Source: Robertmurraya kyonggiensis (GTDB lineage: Bacteria > Bacillota > Bacilli > Bacillales > Cytobacillaceae). From it: a DNA stretch of 64,000 bases. The DNA lies in contig NZ_SWBM01000001.1 of assembly GCF_005116465.1 (NCBI RefSeq), positions 1,736,001 to 1,800,000 of the forward strand, read 5' to 3'. How positions within the stretch are numbered: the stretch's first letter is position 1; every line of letters starts with the position of its first letter. A program made the translations under genes and the position numbers. Below are positions 25,598 through 35,926 of this stretch, piece after piece. Below the pieces are notes generated by a model that was not told the origin of the DNA, did not search any database, and worked only from the letters and a program-made list of their open reading frames with translations.

Positions 25598-26161
25598 ATG
25601 TCAGCTTCTATGGAAATAGAAAAAGCAAATATAATCGCCATCGGTGTACTTATAACTAGCACAATATTAATAATGTTATTATACTTTTTGAAATCATGGG
25701 GAGTATACGTTCAGTTAGGGACTCCTCCTCAGGGAGTTAGTCTTAGAATTCTATTTATTCTCTTAACCATAGTAGCAACTGTTTCAGGTCTCTACTTAAG
25801 TAAAGATAAGATTTTTGATATTTGTATAGGTGCGTTATGCTTATTTATTATACTTTCTAACCTATTTTCTTGGTGGTTATTCGACAGTAATGCAGTTTAT
25901 ACTATTTTTTCATCACCTGATAAGAATGAGCATTTTTTGGTTGTAGAAACTGGATATGGGACTCTTTATCAATTATCTAGTTCAGGATTATTCATGACTG
26001 AATTAGCTGTCATTAGAACTGATGATGGCTACAAACCCATCTCAAAGGGTGCTTATCGATTAGAATGGAAGGAACAAAACAAATTAATCATTAACTATGC
26101 CTTTGATTATATGGCCCCAAATGAATACCGCAAAATGAATATTGAATACAAAACTTATTAA
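25598..26161 (+). CDS. Membrane protein of the sigma-factor operon, function unknown
   Basis: A 187-residue protein, ATG at 25598 behind AAAAGGGGGA. Three membrane helices lie in the first 115 residues (IIAIGVLITSTILIMLLYFL, LRILFILLTIVATVSGLYL, ICIGALCLFIILSNLFSWWL). They are followed by an 80-residue soluble domain rich in beta strands (HFLVVETGYGTLYQLSSSG, YRLEWKEQNKLIINYAFDY). It lies 40 bp after the anti-sigma gene on the same strand and is followed by a terminator, so it probably belongs to the ECF operon. Not recognised otherwise. Confidence 0.7.
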   Translation: MSASMEIEKANIIAIGVLITSTILIMLLYFLKSWGVYVQLGTPPQGVSLRILFILLTIVATVSGLYLSKDKIFDICIGALCLFIILSNLFSWWLFDSNAVYTIFSSPDKNEHFLVVETGYGTLYQLSSSGLFMTELAVIRTDDGYKPISKGAYRLEWKEQNKLIINYAFDYMAPNEYRKMNIEYKTY

Positions 26162-26182
26162 ATAACTGCAATAATATAAAAT

Positions 26183-26218
26183 AAACCCTAAACTTCACAA
26201 AAGGAATTTTAGGGTTTT
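26183..26218. terminator. Terminator ending the sigma-factor operon
   Basis: AAACCCTAAA pairs with TTTAGGGTTTT around a loop of about 15 bases, with a short T-rich end on the plus strand. It lies between two convergent genes and may serve both. Confidence 0.65.
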
Positions 26219-26229
26219 CCTGATATTTT

Positions 26230-26751
26230 TCAATTAAATTGCTTCAATTTTTTCACCGAATCAAGAATATAATCCACCATCATGAATAAATCATCAATTT
26301 GATCTTCTAAAATCAAACGATTAAATTCAATTGTGATTTCTTTCATTATCTCGTTCGATTTTTCCATCGGGTTGAAACTCACCTTTTGTTTGATCGAACG
26401 GTCACTTCCCCATATCCGAGTCAGTTCTTCTTCAATTTCCTCATGGAGTTCCTGACGATTTTCATGTCGCATTTTAAAAAGAATCGTAAGATGAGCACCC
26501 GCGGACTGACCTTCTTGATTGGATGGGAGTAGTTCAGCAGCAAGGTTCTCTAGGTTCGCCTGAAGAATAAGGGTACACTGTACGGCTGAATTTGCCGATT
26601 CCGTAAAGGTAACCTCATAAACTCTTGATAGTTTTGCTAAATTCATTAAATCATTTCGGTCAGTAATGGCTATTTCTCCACCTATATCCCGGTCATAAAG
26701 AGCACCTTCCATAACAACTTTCATATTTTCAAAAGCAGTTGGATCAAACAT
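26230..26751 (-). CDS. Conserved-looking cytoplasmic protein of unknown function
   Basis: A 173-residue protein with no signal peptide or membrane helix. I start it at ATG 26751 (MFDPTAFENMKVVMEGALYD), about 11 nt after GAGGTG; longer readings lack a site. The N-terminal half alternates strands and acidic loops. The C-terminal half is helical and charged (RQELHEEIEEELTRIWG, MVDYILDSVKKLKQFN). It sits between the sigma operon terminator and the fhs terminator, so it is probably monocistronic. I do not recognise the family. Confidence 0.6.
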   Translation of the reverse strand: MFDPTAFENMKVVMEGALYDRDIGGEIAITDRNDLMNLAKLSRVYEVTFTESANSAVQCTLILQANLENLAAELLPSNQEGQSAGAHLTILFKMRHENRQELHEEIEEELTRIWGSDRSIKQKVSFNPMEKSNEIMKEITIEFNRLILEDQIDDLFMMVDYILDSVKKLKQFN

Positions 26752-26770
26752 AAATGTAATTACACCTCGC

Positions 26771-26803
26771 AAAAAAATTGGCGGTAAGGTTCCCCCTCAC
26801 CGC
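26771..26803 (-). terminator. Terminator of fhs
   Basis: GCGGTaAGGttccCCCTcACCGC at 26781-26803 forms a stem that on the minus strand runs into TTTTTTT, right behind fhs. Confidence 0.85.
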
Positions 26804-26814
26804 ACCACTAAAAA

Positions 26815-28503
26815 CTAGAATAAACCGATTGCTTTCCCATTTTCATCTACATCCATTTTTAAAGCAGCAGGCGCTTTCGGTAAACCAGGCATTGTCATCA
26901 CGTCTCCTGTTAAAGCGACGATAAATCCTGCGCCAATGGAAGGCTTAAGTTCCCTGACCGTTACAGTAAAATCAGTAGGTCTTCCTAGCTTCCCTGGATC
27001 ATCGGATAAAGAATATTGCGTTTTTGCAATACAAATAGGTAAATTCCCCCATCCGAAAGCTTCAAAATCAGCAATTTGCTTTTTAGCCTTTGTAGAAAAT
27101 TCAACGTTCTTACCACCGTACACTGTTTGGACAATCGTTGTAATCTTTTCCTCAATTGAATCGGACAAAGGATACAAAGGTGAAAAATTCGCTTCATTCT
27201 TATCGATCTCTTGAAGCACTCTTTTCGCAAGTGCGAGACCACCTTCTCCACCTTTCTCCCATACCTCTGTTAATTCAACTGGGAATTGATGCTTTTCACA
27301 AAGTTCGAGGAGAGTTTTGACTTCTTGTTCAGTATCAGAAACAAATTTATTAATCGCCACCACAAATGGAAGCCCAAAACTATTAATTGTTTCGGCATGC
27401 TTACGTAAATTATCAAAACCGTTCACTAAAGCCTCAATATTTTCTTTTCCTAGGTCATTCTTTGAAATTCCACCATGCATTTTTAATGCACGAATAGTTG
27501 CCACGATAACAACCGCTTCTGGTTTAAATCCTGCGACTCTTGCTTTAATATTTAGAAACTTTTCCGCTCCTAAATCAGCACCAAAGCCAGCTTCTGTAAC
27601 AACATAGTCAGCTAATTTAGATGCTGTTGTCGTTGCAATTACACTATTACAACCGTGGGCAATATTAGCAAACGGTCCACCGTGAACAAGAGTAGGAGTG
27701 TGCTCAATCGTTTGAACTAGATTCGGATTAATCGCATCTTTTAATAAAAGAGTAAGCGCTCCTTCTACACCTAAATCTCCTACAGTTACCGGCTGTTTAT
27801 TATAATTGTAGGCAATAACCATATTCGCAAGTCTTCGTTTAAAATCGTGAAGATTAGATGCTAAACATAGTACAGCCATAATTTCTGAAGCTACAGTAAT
27901 ATCAAAGCCATCCTCACGAGGGACACCTTGTAAGGGACCACCTAATCCAACAATGACCTTTCTAAGTGCACGATCATTTAAATCCACAGCTCTTTTCCAA
28001 ACAATTCTGCGTTGATCAATTTTCAATTCATTACCTTGCTGTAAGTGGTTATCAATTAATGCTGCTAATGCATTGTTTGCGGTTGTGATGGCATGAAAAT
28101 CTCCAGTGAAATGTAGATTGATATCTTCCATCGGAAGAACCTGAGCATATCCACCACCAGTAGCTCCGCCTTTAATCCCCATCGTAGGTCCTAATGAGGG
28201 CTCCCGTAGAGCAATCATCACCTTTTTATGTAATTTATGTAACGCATCTCCAAGTCCGACCGTTACCGTTGATTTTCCTTCTCCAGCAGGGGTTGGATTA
28301 ATCGCTGTTACGAGAATGATTTTTCCACTCTGCTTTGTTTGAAGCTTGTTAATCGTTTCAGACGATAGCTTTGCCTTGTACTTACCATAAAGCTCGATGT
28401 CATCCTCTGATAAACCTAATTGCTCTGCAATTTTAATAATCGGTATCATTTTTGCATTTTGGGCAATTTCAATATCAGAATTAACCTTCACGTTCACTTT
28501 CAT
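26815..28503 (-). CDS. fhs: Formate-tetrahydrofolate ligase
   Basis: A 562-residue enzyme joining formate to tetrahydrofolate with ATP to give 10-formyl-THF, feeding purine synthesis and formyl-methionine. Family motifs: the P-loop [35 protein letters not shown], and [16 protein letters not shown]. Start set at ATG 28503, 8 nt after GGGGGT; two ATGs shortly upstream are too close to that site. Length matches the family. Monocistronic, divergent from metA. Confidence 0.97.
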   Translation of the reverse strand: MKVNVKVNSDIEIAQNAKMIPIIKIAEQLGLSEDDIELYGKYKAKLSSETINKLQTKQSGKIILVTAINPTPAGEGKSTVTVGLGDALHKLHKKVMIALREPSLGPTMGIKGGATGGGYAQVLPMEDINLHFTGDFHAITTANNALAALIDNHLQQGNELKIDQRRIVWKRAVDLNDRALRKVIVGLGGPLQGVPREDGFDITVASEIMAVLCLASNLHDFKRRLANMVIAYNYNKQPVTVGDLGVEGALTLLLKDAINPNLVQTIEHTPTLVHGGPFANIAHGCNSVIATTTASKLADYVVTEAGFGADLGAEKFLNIKARVAGFKPEAVVIVATIRALKMHGGISKNDLGKENIEALVNGFDNLRKHAETINSFGLPFVVAINKFVSDTEQEVKTLLELCEKHQFPVELTEVWEKGGEGGLALAKRVLQEIDKNEANFSPLYPLSDSIEEKITTIVQTVYGGKNVEFSTKAKKQIADFEAFGWGNLPICIAKTQYSLSDDPGKLGRPTDFTVTVRELKPSIGAGFIVALTGDVMTMPGLPKAPAALKMDVDENGKAIGLF

Positions 28504-28678
28504 TCTCATAACCCCCATACTTATCCAACTTGCTCTATATAAAGAGCCGACTTTAGCAAATCTATTGTAACATTTGAGAATCGTAAATTAATAATTAATT
28601 TTGCAAAAAGATTGATACCTCTTTTCACGATACTATATAATTAAAAATATTGAAAATTCAAACGAGGGGATGAAACAC

Positions 28679-29587
28679 TTGCCTATCAAAATTCCAAAGC
28701 TCCTTCCTGCTCGAGAAATATTAGAAGAAGAGAATATTTTTATAATGGATGAATCACGAGCGAATACGCAGGACATTCGCCCATTAAATATCATCATTTT
28801 AAATTTGATGCCGGAAAAAGAAAGAACAGAGGCGCAAGTGCTGCGATTATTAGGAAACACGCCGTTGCAGGTGAATATTTCATTTTTACAAATGGCTACT
28901 CATCAATCAAAAACAACCAGTCAACTCCATCTGGATCAATTCTATACGACATTTTCGAACATCAAACATCGAAAATTTGATGGTATGATCGTCACAGGTG
29001 CACCAGTTGAAATGCTTGCTTTTGAAGAAGTCGACTATTGGGAAGAGCTAACCGAAATTATGAACTGGTCTACTGATAATGTTACTTCTACTTTACATAT
29101 CTGTTGGGGAGCCCAGGCAGCACTTTATCATCACTTCGGCATTGGAAAATTTGAATTGCCTCGAAAATGTTCAGGAGTCTTTTCTCATATTGTTCAGGAT
29201 CGTTCGGAAAAATTACTAAGAGGATTCGATGATGAATTCTATGCTCCTCATTCTCGTTATACTGATGTGGATCAAAGAAAAATAAATGAACATGAAGAGA
29301 TTAAACTACTCTCCTATTCAGAGGAAGCAGGAGCATTTATCATGAGTGCTAACAACGGGAAACAAATTATGATTACCGGCCACTTAGAATACGATGCTTC
29401 TACCTTAAGTGAGGAATATAGTCGTGACCGTCATCGTGGATTGGATATTCATCTTCCAGAACATTATTTCCCGAATAACGATCCAAATAGACAACCGCTT
29501 AATCGCTGGCGTTCCCACGCTCATCTATTATTCTCTAACTGGCTCAACTATTATGTATACCAAGAAACTCCTTACGAGTGGGAGTGA
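28679..29587 (+). CDS. metA: Homoserine O-acetyltransferase, MetA type
   Basis: A 302-residue enzyme that activates homoserine for methionine synthesis. I take the TTG at 28679 (encoding [11 protein letters not shown]), with GAGGGG about 9 nt upstream; an ATG three codons earlier lies against that site. The nucleophile is the cysteine in [10 protein letters not shown], with the histidine in MITGHLEYD and the glutamate two residues on. With this start the residue at position 111 is glutamate (TGAPVEM), which in the Bacillus enzyme selects acetyl-CoA over succinyl-CoA. No SAM riboswitch is visible in the 150-bp leader. Confidence 0.93.
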   Translation: MPIKIPKLLPAREILEEENIFIMDESRANTQDIRPLNIIILNLMPEKERTEAQVLRLLGNTPLQVNISFLQMATHQSKTTSQLHLDQFYTTFSNIKHRKFDGMIVTGAPVEMLAFEEVDYWEELTEIMNWSTDNVTSTLHICWGAQAALYHHFGIGKFELPRKCSGVFSHIVQDRSEKLLRGFDDEFYAPHSRYTDVDQRKINEHEEIKLLSYSEEAGAFIMSANNGKQIMITGHLEYDASTLSEEYSRDRHRGLDIHLPEHYFPNNDPNRQPLNRWRSHAHLLFSNWLNYYVYQETPYEWE

Positions 29588-29893
29588 AAAAAGCAGATCT
29601 CTTTTATATGAGGAAAGCTCCTATTTCCAGGTCAAACATCATTGAAAATGTCACTACCATTACAATCACAAATAAAAGAGCAGGAATTACCTAACTGTTT
29701 CTGTTTTGAAGTACAAAAATAGAATTAGTTAGACTAATAGAAAGTTAAATCTCACACAAAAAACACCGATATTAACGGTGTTTTTTGTTTCTTCATGTTT
29801 AAATAAAGAAAGGTTAAAAAACGATTCACTCCAATTGATATTTATTCCACTCATTTTTGGCAGGAGAGGTTATTAAGTTAATTGGTTGTCCTT
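29588..29893. other. Gene-free stretch after metA with terminator
   Basis: A bidirectional hairpin AAACACCGatattaaCGGTGTTT with A- and T-runs on either side lies at 29758-29786 and can end both metA and any minus transcript. A minus-strand frame around 29610-29690 reads like a hydrophobic peptide (ALLFVIVMVVTFSMMF) but has no ribosome site. Nothing else is supported. Confidence 0.6.
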
Positions 29894-30502
29894 TTAAATG
29901 ACAAATTCAAAACCCGTTGGTTTTTTGAATGGCGGTTTAGATTCTTTAAAAATCAATTTTATTTCAGAAAGATCATCTGGTAATGCTGGTGATACGATGA
30001 ATGTATAAGATTCATGTCCTCCAGAGCCACCACCCCCTTCGTTTCGGCATTCATAATCAACCTCTTTACCTTCTATAACAAGGTCAAAAAGTAAAGGTTC
30101 TCGAAACCTTCTAGGCACTTCATCATCAGAATCTTCTCTATCAATATTGAAATGAACGACACTGGCATTTTCAAACTGACGTACAAATGTTACCGAATAA
30201 AAAACATCATCATTTTCAAATGACTTTAATATTGGAATATTTTTAAGAAATCCTATTGGCTCTACAACAGGTTTATACCTATCTTCGTTAAAGAAATGTG
30301 CAAATACGCTGTTTAAAAAATCCTCATAAAAATTATATTTTTCACTCCAAGATGAAATTAGCTGCTCAGATGGAAAACCGGGATCATTGCTTGAAACTTC
30401 TTTCCGTTGTTTAATTAAATCACAAATTTGTTCATCAATTGATTCAATTCTTTTATCATAATGCTCTGTCGGTGGTTCAAATTGAAATCGACATCGTCTC
30501 AT
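29894..30502 (-). CDS. Hypothetical cytoplasmic protein
   Basis: A 202-residue protein with GGAGG before the ATG. The N-terminal 50 residues are helical (RIESIDEQICDLIKQRKEVS), a layout like proteins that begin with a chorismate-mutase-like helical hairpin, though not enough to assign that fold. The rest is beta-rich with acidic loops and a glycine patch (NEGGGGSGGHESYTF). No signal peptide or membrane helix. Function unknown; it stands alone between a terminator and a small membrane-protein gene. Confidence 0.65.
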   Translation of the reverse strand: MRRCRFQFEPPTEHYDKRIESIDEQICDLIKQRKEVSSNDPGFPSEQLISSWSEKYNFYEDFLNSVFAHFFNEDRYKPVVEPIGFLKNIPILKSFENDDVFYSVTFVRQFENASVVHFNIDREDSDDEVPRRFREPLLFDLVIEGKEVDYECRNEGGGGSGGHESYTFIVSPALPDDLSEIKLIFKESKPPFKKPTGFEFVI

Positions 30503-30615
30503 ATTCCGCCTCCAAGGTTAAAGTTAATAATTCCATTTTAACATAAACTGGAAGATAAAGATTCTTGTTGTACTAATCTTCCCTTCGATGAATATCAAAT
30601 GAATTTATAACAGGA

Positions 30616-30843
30616 CTAAACTCTTTTTTTGATATAATATGTGAGTGCAAAAGGAATTATAGGAAAAAGAACCAACAGTCTAAACCAATTCTCTGCACCA
30701 CTAAAATAGAGTGATGGAAGTATAAGTGAAATTCCACTGAAAATTAAAAATTTCCAAGATTTTTTCCACAAACCCAATATAAGTAATACAAAAGAAACAA
30801 TAATTAACAACAAAAAAATAAATCCCATCCAATAGAATTCCAT
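30616..30843 (-). CDS. Small membrane protein, 75 residues
   Basis: Starts at ATG 30843 after GAGGGGGAG. Three closely spaced hydrophobic segments (WMGFIFLLLIIVSFVLLILG, FLIFSGISLILPSLYF, LLVLFPIIPFALTYYI) cover nearly the whole protein, and the ends are basic. I do not recognise it. Hydrophobicity pattern, ribosome site and clean spacing support a real gene. Confidence 0.6.
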   Translation of the reverse strand: MEFYWMGFIFLLLIIVSFVLLILGLWKKSWKFLIFSGISLILPSLYFSGAENWFRLLVLFPIIPFALTYYIKKRV

Positions 30844-31047
30844 TTTTACTCCCCCTCAATATTTCTAATAAATCGAATAAATTTTATTCTTGAGGAAATA
30901 AAAATCACATCTTCCATAAACCTGTTTTCATTAGCACAATAGTTTCAACAAAAAAGGACACTTCTCCTTCTAAATGAAACATGCTAAAACCTTAATAAAC
31001 ACTACCTTTCAATCGTAGAATACTGCATTCTATTTGTGGCTTCAAAG

Positions 31048-31743
31048 TTAAGATTGTTGCTGTGTGTAATATACCTCTTCATACGGTTGAACAACGACAA
31101 AACCGTTTCCTGCAAACTTCATTTGGATCGACTCGCCACTCCCTCTTCCCAAAAAGGTTTTAAAAGAGATGTCCGTGACGAATTCTGGAGATAATGTCCC
31201 TGACCATGCGACTGTTGCATTCGGATCCGTGAAAACAGGATTATCAGGAGTCACTAGCAATGTTAATGGTTCATAATGAGATGTAATGGCAATCATCCCA
31301 TGACCTTCAAGACGTACATTAAATAGTCCACCTGACATCATTCCCGCAATCTTTCGCATTAATTTTATATCCCAATTTATGGATGGTTCAAATGCCAGCA
31401 AATCATTGCCATTCACAAAAATTGATTCTCCTTGGAGATTCAAAATACTGATCTTTTTCCCTTGATCAGCTACATAGAGCTTGCCATTTCCCGTTGCTTT
31501 CATAAGGGAAGTTCCCTCGCCTGTCAACGCCTTCTTAAACATTTTTCCGAGCCCATGCTCCAAAATCCCTTCTCGTTCATACTTAATATTTCCGCGGTAG
31601 GATACCATCGCGCCTGATTTCGCCCATATTTGGCCATTCAAATTGATTTCAAGTAATCTCGGAGTCTCCAACTCAAAAAGACCTTCACCTTTTTCTTTTT
31701 GCTCTGTTTGCTTCACAAACTCATCCAACGAATAACGACTCAC
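31048..31743 (-). CDS. AIM24-family protein
   Basis: A 231-residue protein of the AIM24 beta-sandwich family (named after a yeast mitochondrial protein). GTG start at 31743 with AGGGAGG upstream. Typical segments are [49 protein letters not shown] and [22 protein letters not shown]. The bacterial role is unknown. It begins 14 bp after the methyltransferase gene, so both form an operon. Confidence 0.85.
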   Translation of the reverse strand: MSRYSLDEFVKQTEQKEKGEGLFELETPRLLEINLNGQIWAKSGAMVSYRGNIKYEREGILEHGLGKMFKKALTGEGTSLMKATGNGKLYVADQGKKISILNLQGESIFVNGNDLLAFEPSINWDIKLMRKIAGMMSGGLFNVRLEGHGMIAITSHYEPLTLLVTPDNPVFTDPNATVAWSGTLSPEFVTDISFKTFLGRGSGESIQMKFAGNGFVVVQPYEEVYYTQQQS

Positions 31744-31757
31744 AACAATCTTCCTCC

Positions 31758-32447
31758 CTATTTAATATTTTCTAGCATAAAGACACTTATAAAAGACAAC
31801 GCTTCTTTCATTTGAACTGATAACGAGCCCTTAGGAACGGTCTCAGAATCCTTCTTGTATACCCAAAACTCATCAAGTTTTCTCCAACCATTTTCTTCTG
31901 CCAAACGGACAAATTCCCATGGCATCATCGTATTACAAACAACGTCTTCCCCATATAAACGTCGGAAGCTATTTTCTCGTGGGCCAGCTGTAGGTCCCAA
32001 AATAGCAACACATGATCTTCCATTCGGTTTTACAATTCTCTTCATTTCTTGAATAACGTTCAGAGGACTCTCGGTCCATTCAAGCGAATTGATCGCTAAA
32101 ACGGCATCAAATTGATTTTCTTCAAAACCTAATTCTCTTATATCTCCTTTCAAAAATTTTGAAGTTGGGCTACTAAATAATGAATTGGCTTTTTGAATCA
32201 TTTCTTCTGAAACATCAACACCTGTAACATCGTAGTCAGCCTGCCTTAATTTATAGGATCCATAACCATCCCCACAGCCTAAATCACAAATAACTGCCTG
32301 TTTTTCCACATACTGTTGGAAGAACGGGAGAATATCCTTTCTACTGCCGGAATCCCACATTTCTTGACTTTTTGAATTCCAAAAATTTGCCCTTTTATTC
32401 CACAGTTTCTCTGCTTCTTTAGACCACTCAAAGCTTGTCAAAAGCAT
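31758..32447 (-). CDS. Class I SAM-dependent methyltransferase (Methyltransf_11 type)
   Basis: A 229-residue soluble enzyme. Motif I is [15 protein letters not shown], motif [13 protein letters not shown], followed by [18 protein letters not shown] and the post-motif [26 protein letters not shown] lies just before ATG 32447; a TTG two codons on (32441) has better spacing and is a possible true start. The substrate is not predictable; small-molecule or quinone-like targets are common in this group. Operon with the AIM24 gene. Confidence 0.85.
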   Translation of the reverse strand: MLLTSFEWSKEAEKLWNKRANFWNSKSQEMWDSGSRKDILPFFQQYVEKQAVICDLGCGDGYGSYKLRQADYDVTGVDVSEEMIQKANSLFSSPTSKFLKGDIRELGFEENQFDAVLAINSLEWTESPLNVIQEMKRIVKPNGRSCVAILGPTAGPRENSFRRLYGEDVVCNTMMPWEFVRLAEENGWRKLDEFWVYKKDSETVPKGSLSVQMKEALSFISVFMLENIK

Positions 32448-32633
32448 CACTCACCTTACAATTTTATGTTTTTTTAGTGGAACCATTAATATTCATAACC
32501 AACATTTTGCGAAAATCGTCTTCTTATAAAAGCCCCACTATTATATTTCTTTATACAAAGGTTATATCCTTTGTTTAAGATTGAGAATATCATGAAATAC
32601 TAAACATTATCTTGTATTAAGGAGATTGATATA

Positions 32634-32843
32634 ATGGATAAAGATGAAATTATTTCAGTACATCGCAATCACAGCGGGGACATCATTAGTTTCCGGACTT
32701 CTCAGGGAAGGTTTATTTCCTATCGTAAAGCTCTATTAGAGGCACAAAACGAGCAAATAAGCGGCGTAAATCTGATTGAGTCCGATGAGGGCCAACCATT
32801 ATTTAATCATGAAGAATTTGATGGACTTCCTTCTTTTTACTAA
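32634..32843 (+). CDS. DUF3892-type small protein
   Basis: A 69-residue protein resembling DUF3892: EIISVHRNHSGDIISFRTSQ then GRFISYRKALLEAQNEQISG and VNLIESDEGQPLF. These small beta-alpha proteins are frequent in Bacillaceae with no known role. AAGGAG precedes the ATG. It stands alone on the plus strand, with a terminator shared with mntR. Confidence 0.75.
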   Translation: MDKDEIISVHRNHSGDIISFRTSQGRFISYRKALLEAQNEQISGVNLIESDEGQPLFNHEEFDGLPSFY

Positions 32844-32850
32844 ATTAGAC

Positions 32851-32881
32851 GCAAAAAAAAAGCACATGGGTGCTTTTTTGC
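32851..32881. terminator. Bidirectional terminator between the DUF3892 gene and mntR
   Basis: GCAAAAAAaaaGCACatggGTGCttTTTTGC, with A-run and T-run inside the long stem, terminates in both directions. Confidence 0.85.
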
Positions 32882-32882
32882 G

Positions 32883-33371
32883 TTAAAATAGCTCTTCTGT
32901 TTTTCTACGAATCTTCTTCAATAATTCGAGTCGGTTTTCTCCATCCTCAAAATGTTCTTCATTTTTCCGTTGGATGTCTCTTAATGCTTCAATTCGACTT
33001 GAATCTTCATCAAAAAATTGTATGAGGTCACTAATTCGGTCAATCGCATTCCAACTCAAATGATGTTCAATTCCTTCAACATCATTATAAATATTTTCTT
33101 TTTTGACTCCGATCGTTGTTAATAAGACTTCTAACAGAGCATGTCGATAGACGAGACGCTGCCCAATCTTTTTACCCTCGGCTGTTAAACTAAATCCTCT
33201 ATATTTTTCGTATACTAAATAGTCGTCTTTATCAAGCTTTTGAACCATCTTTGTAACCGATGAGGGGTGAACGGATAACGCTTCTGCTATATCTGAAACT
33301 CGGGCATAGCCCTTCTCCTCAATTAACGTATAGATTTTTTCGATGTAATCTTCCATACTTGGTGTTGGCAT
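32883..33371 (-). CDS. mntR: Manganese-responsive repressor MntR
   Basis: A 162-residue DtxR-family regulator that represses manganese uptake genes when Mn(II) binds. It begins with the conserved [19 protein letters not shown], has the helix-turn-helix [20 protein letters not shown], and keeps the metal ligands in the IEHHLSW segment and the upstream Asp and Glu. GGAGGGTG precedes the ATG. It is about 20 residues longer than B. subtilis MntR (142), with a basic tail ([18 protein letters not shown]). No Mn transporter lies nearby. Confidence 0.93.
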   Translation of the reverse strand: MPTPSMEDYIEKIYTLIEEKGYARVSDIAEALSVHPSSVTKMVQKLDKDDYLVYEKYRGFSLTAEGKKIGQRLVYRHALLEVLLTTIGVKKENIYNDVEGIEHHLSWNAIDRISDLIQFFDEDSSRIEALRDIQRKNEEHFEDGENRLELLKKIRRKTEELF

Positions 33372-33491
33372 CCAGCACCCTCCAATAATTTTGCACTAAC
33401 ACAAAAGTTTTTTTACTCATAATCAAAGTTTACAATACAATGAAAAGGGATACAAGAAATAAGGAAGTACGGAGAAGTCGTTCTTCTATTG

Positions 33492-35642
33492 TTAAAAAAT
33501 AAACTTTACTTTTTTCTCCGTATCGTTCCAAGTGAGTTTCGCATCAAACTCTTTCTCTTTGCCTTTAAATCCTTGAATGAGCTCAGTACTTCCTTCTGAT
33601 AAAAGAATCTTGACCTGCTTTTGTGTGATCGATTTCCCAAGGATCTTTTTCGAAATCGTAAAATCACACTTGGTCGTTTGATAACTCGAACATCCATAAA
33701 AGCTTCCTTTATCGATTACAGTACCTGAGCATTTTTTACAAGTGCCTAAGCTCGTCGGTTGCCGCTTTTGTCCAGGCTGTTTTCCTGGAACAAAGCCTTC
33801 TTTCATGTCTTCAGCAAACTCCCATTTTGCAGAAGCTTCAGTTGTTGTAGAAATTAGATGCGTAATCATTTTATTCGTATTTTCCATAAATTGCTTCGGG
33901 GCTGCTTGTCCTTCTGAGATTTCCTTTAGACGCTGCTCCCATTTAGCAGTCATCTCCGGAGAAGCTAAGATCTCGTCTCCGATCGCCTGAATGAGTATTT
34001 TCGCTTTTGCTGTGGCATAGACGAGATTTTTACGAATATCAATATATTTTCTATCTTTTAGCATCGTAATAATTCCTGCACGTGTCGCTTCTGTTCCCAA
34101 TCCTTCTGTTTTCATCAGAACCTTTTCAAGCTCTTTATCTTCAATATGCTTACCAGCTGTTTTCATGATCGTGATTAATTGGCCTTCTGTAAAACGTTTA
34201 GGAGGTTGTGTCTTACTTTCCTTCACTTCTACCTTTGCTACTTTACCTGTTTCTCCAGTTTGCAAGATCGGAAGACTTGAGTCTTTATCCTTTTCATATT
34301 GTGGAATAACCTTCCTCCAGCCTTCTTCGACCTGTACTTTTCCCTTTGATTGAAAGGTAGCTCTTTCATCCACCAACGTTTTCACAGTTGTATATTCGGT
34401 TATGGATTTACCATAGTGAGCAGCAATCAGGCTTCGTGCAATTAAATCGTACATCTTTTGCTCATCAGGGCTCAAGCTGGCCATCGAAGGAACCTGCTCA
34501 GTTGGAATAATCGCATAGTGATCCGTAACTTTTTTATCGTTCACGTATCTCGTATTATCCATAATTGATGAAACTGGAAGTGGAAACAGCCCATCGTACT
34601 CAGGTAGCTTTTCAAGCTTCCCTAAGATTTCTGGGAACATTTCAGCTTCACCTTGTGTCACATGCCTTGAATCAGAACGAGGATAGGAAACGATTCCCTT
34701 TTGATATAACTGTTGCACAATATCCAGTGTTTTCTTTGGAGAAAATTTAAAACGGCGATTCGCATCTGCCTGCAAAGAAGATAAATTATAGAGAAATGGC
34801 GGCAAGTATTCCTTTTTTTCAGCTTGCACATCGGCAACGACAGCTTCTTTTCCCTCACAGAAAGCAGCAATTTTTTCTGCCATTTCCTTAGAATCGATTC
34901 TTGTTTCTCCGTCTTTTTCCCATTTACCTTCATACTTCTTCTTATCGATTTGAAACTTTGCTTTGACTTCCCAAAATGGATCTGAAACAAATGAATCGAT
35001 TTCATGTTCTCTCTTCACAATAAGAGCAAGAGTCGGAGTCTGTACTCGTCCAACTGAAAAGACATCTGAAAATCCTTTTTGCTGTAGTAAAAGGCTATAA
35101 AGTCTTGAAGCATTCATGCCGACAACCCAATCAGCACATGCTCGCGTATAGGCTTCATAATAAAGGTTTCTTGTATCATTTTCAGTCAGTAAACTTAGAA
35201 ACCCTTCGTGGATGGCCTTCTTCGTCAAAGATGAAATCCAAAGACGTTTCATCGGTTTATCACACTTTGTTAAACGAAGGATATTCCGAACGATCAATTC
35301 ACCTTCTCGCCCCGCATCGCCTGCATGAATAACTTCAGTCACTTGTGGATCAGAAAGAAGCTGTTGAATCACCGCATACTGCTTCCATTTGTCCTTTGAA
35401 ACTTCGTATTGGAATTGAGTGGGAATCATGGGTAAGGTTTGAAGGGACCATTTCTTCCAGTTCGTGTCATATTTTTCGGGGGGGATTAGTTGAGTGATAT
35501 GTCCGATTGCCCAGGTGACATACGCTCCGTTGGGGAATACTTCATTTGGTAGAACTTCGATATAACCTTGTTTACGTTTCATTTTATAAACGGATGCTAG
35601 CGTCAAACCTTGGTCAGGCTTTTCGGCAATAATGAGTTTCAT
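33492..35642 (-). CDS. topB: DNA topoisomerase III
   Basis: A 716-residue type IA topoisomerase that relaxes or decatenates DNA. Start set at ATG 35642 (MKLIIAEKPDQGLTLA), with GGAAGTGAG upstream. The Toprim motif is IHAGDAGREGELIVR, the gate region SVGRVQTPTLALIV, and the catalytic tyrosine is in GIVSYPRSDSRHV. A C-terminal zinc-ribbon-like part has CKKCSGTVIDKGSFYGC. Length is close to the B. subtilis enzyme. Monocistronic. Confidence 0.96.
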   Translation of the reverse strand: MKLIIAEKPDQGLTLASVYKMKRKQGYIEVLPNEVFPNGAYVTWAIGHITQLIPPEKYDTNWKKWSLQTLPMIPTQFQYEVSKDKWKQYAVIQQLLSDPQVTEVIHAGDAGREGELIVRNILRLTKCDKPMKRLWISSLTKKAIHEGFLSLLTENDTRNLYYEAYTRACADWVVGMNASRLYSLLLQQKGFSDVFSVGRVQTPTLALIVKREHEIDSFVSDPFWEVKAKFQIDKKKYEGKWEKDGETRIDSKEMAEKIAAFCEGKEAVVADVQAEKKEYLPPFLYNLSSLQADANRRFKFSPKKTLDIVQQLYQKGIVSYPRSDSRHVTQGEAEMFPEILGKLEKLPEYDGLFPLPVSSIMDNTRYVNDKKVTDHYAIIPTEQVPSMASLSPDEQKMYDLIARSLIAAHYGKSITEYTTVKTLVDERATFQSKGKVQVEEGWRKVIPQYEKDKDSSLPILQTGETGKVAKVEVKESKTQPPKRFTEGQLITIMKTAGKHIEDKELEKVLMKTEGLGTEATRAGIITMLKDRKYIDIRKNLVYATAKAKILIQAIGDEILASPEMTAKWEQRLKEISEGQAAPKQFMENTNKMITHLISTTTEASAKWEFAEDMKEGFVPGKQPGQKRQPTSLGTCKKCSGTVIDKGSFYGCSSYQTTKCDFTISKKILGKSITQKQVKILLSEGSTELIQGFKGKEKEFDAKLTWNDTEKKVKFIF

Positions 35643-35867
35643 AGAATTGCTCACTTCCAATTTTACAAATTCAATTACTTTAATCAATTGCTCATTTCAA
35701 ATAAAAAATCGAACCGCCTTTTGAGAGTTTAACTCTAAAAAAATCATAGCTCTTGTATTCATAGTTTTGTTCGTTTTTTATGCATCTAACGTACTTGATT
35801 AAGTCGACTCTCGTTTTTATTGTACCTCATTAGGAAAAAAAAAGGCGAGAAATTTTTGACAGAAAAG

Positions 35868-35904
35868 TTAAAGCAAAGGCACAGAATGCGCGCCTTTGCT
35901 TTAA
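35868..35904 (-). terminator. Terminator of the HD-GYP gene
   Basis: TTAAAGCAAAGGC pairs with GCCTTTGCTTTAA across a short loop, giving a 13-bp stem. It lies immediately after the HD-GYP gene on the minus strand. Confidence 0.75.
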
Positions 35905-35926
35905 TATTCTTATAAAAAAACGACTT

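Noticed and set aside
28504-28678. SAM riboswitch before metA
   Set aside because: The shared leader with fhs is short and shows none of the S-box helices or a terminator.
29610-29690. Short hydrophobic peptide on the minus strand after metA
   Set aside because: Membrane-like composition, but a stop directly upstream and no ribosome site.
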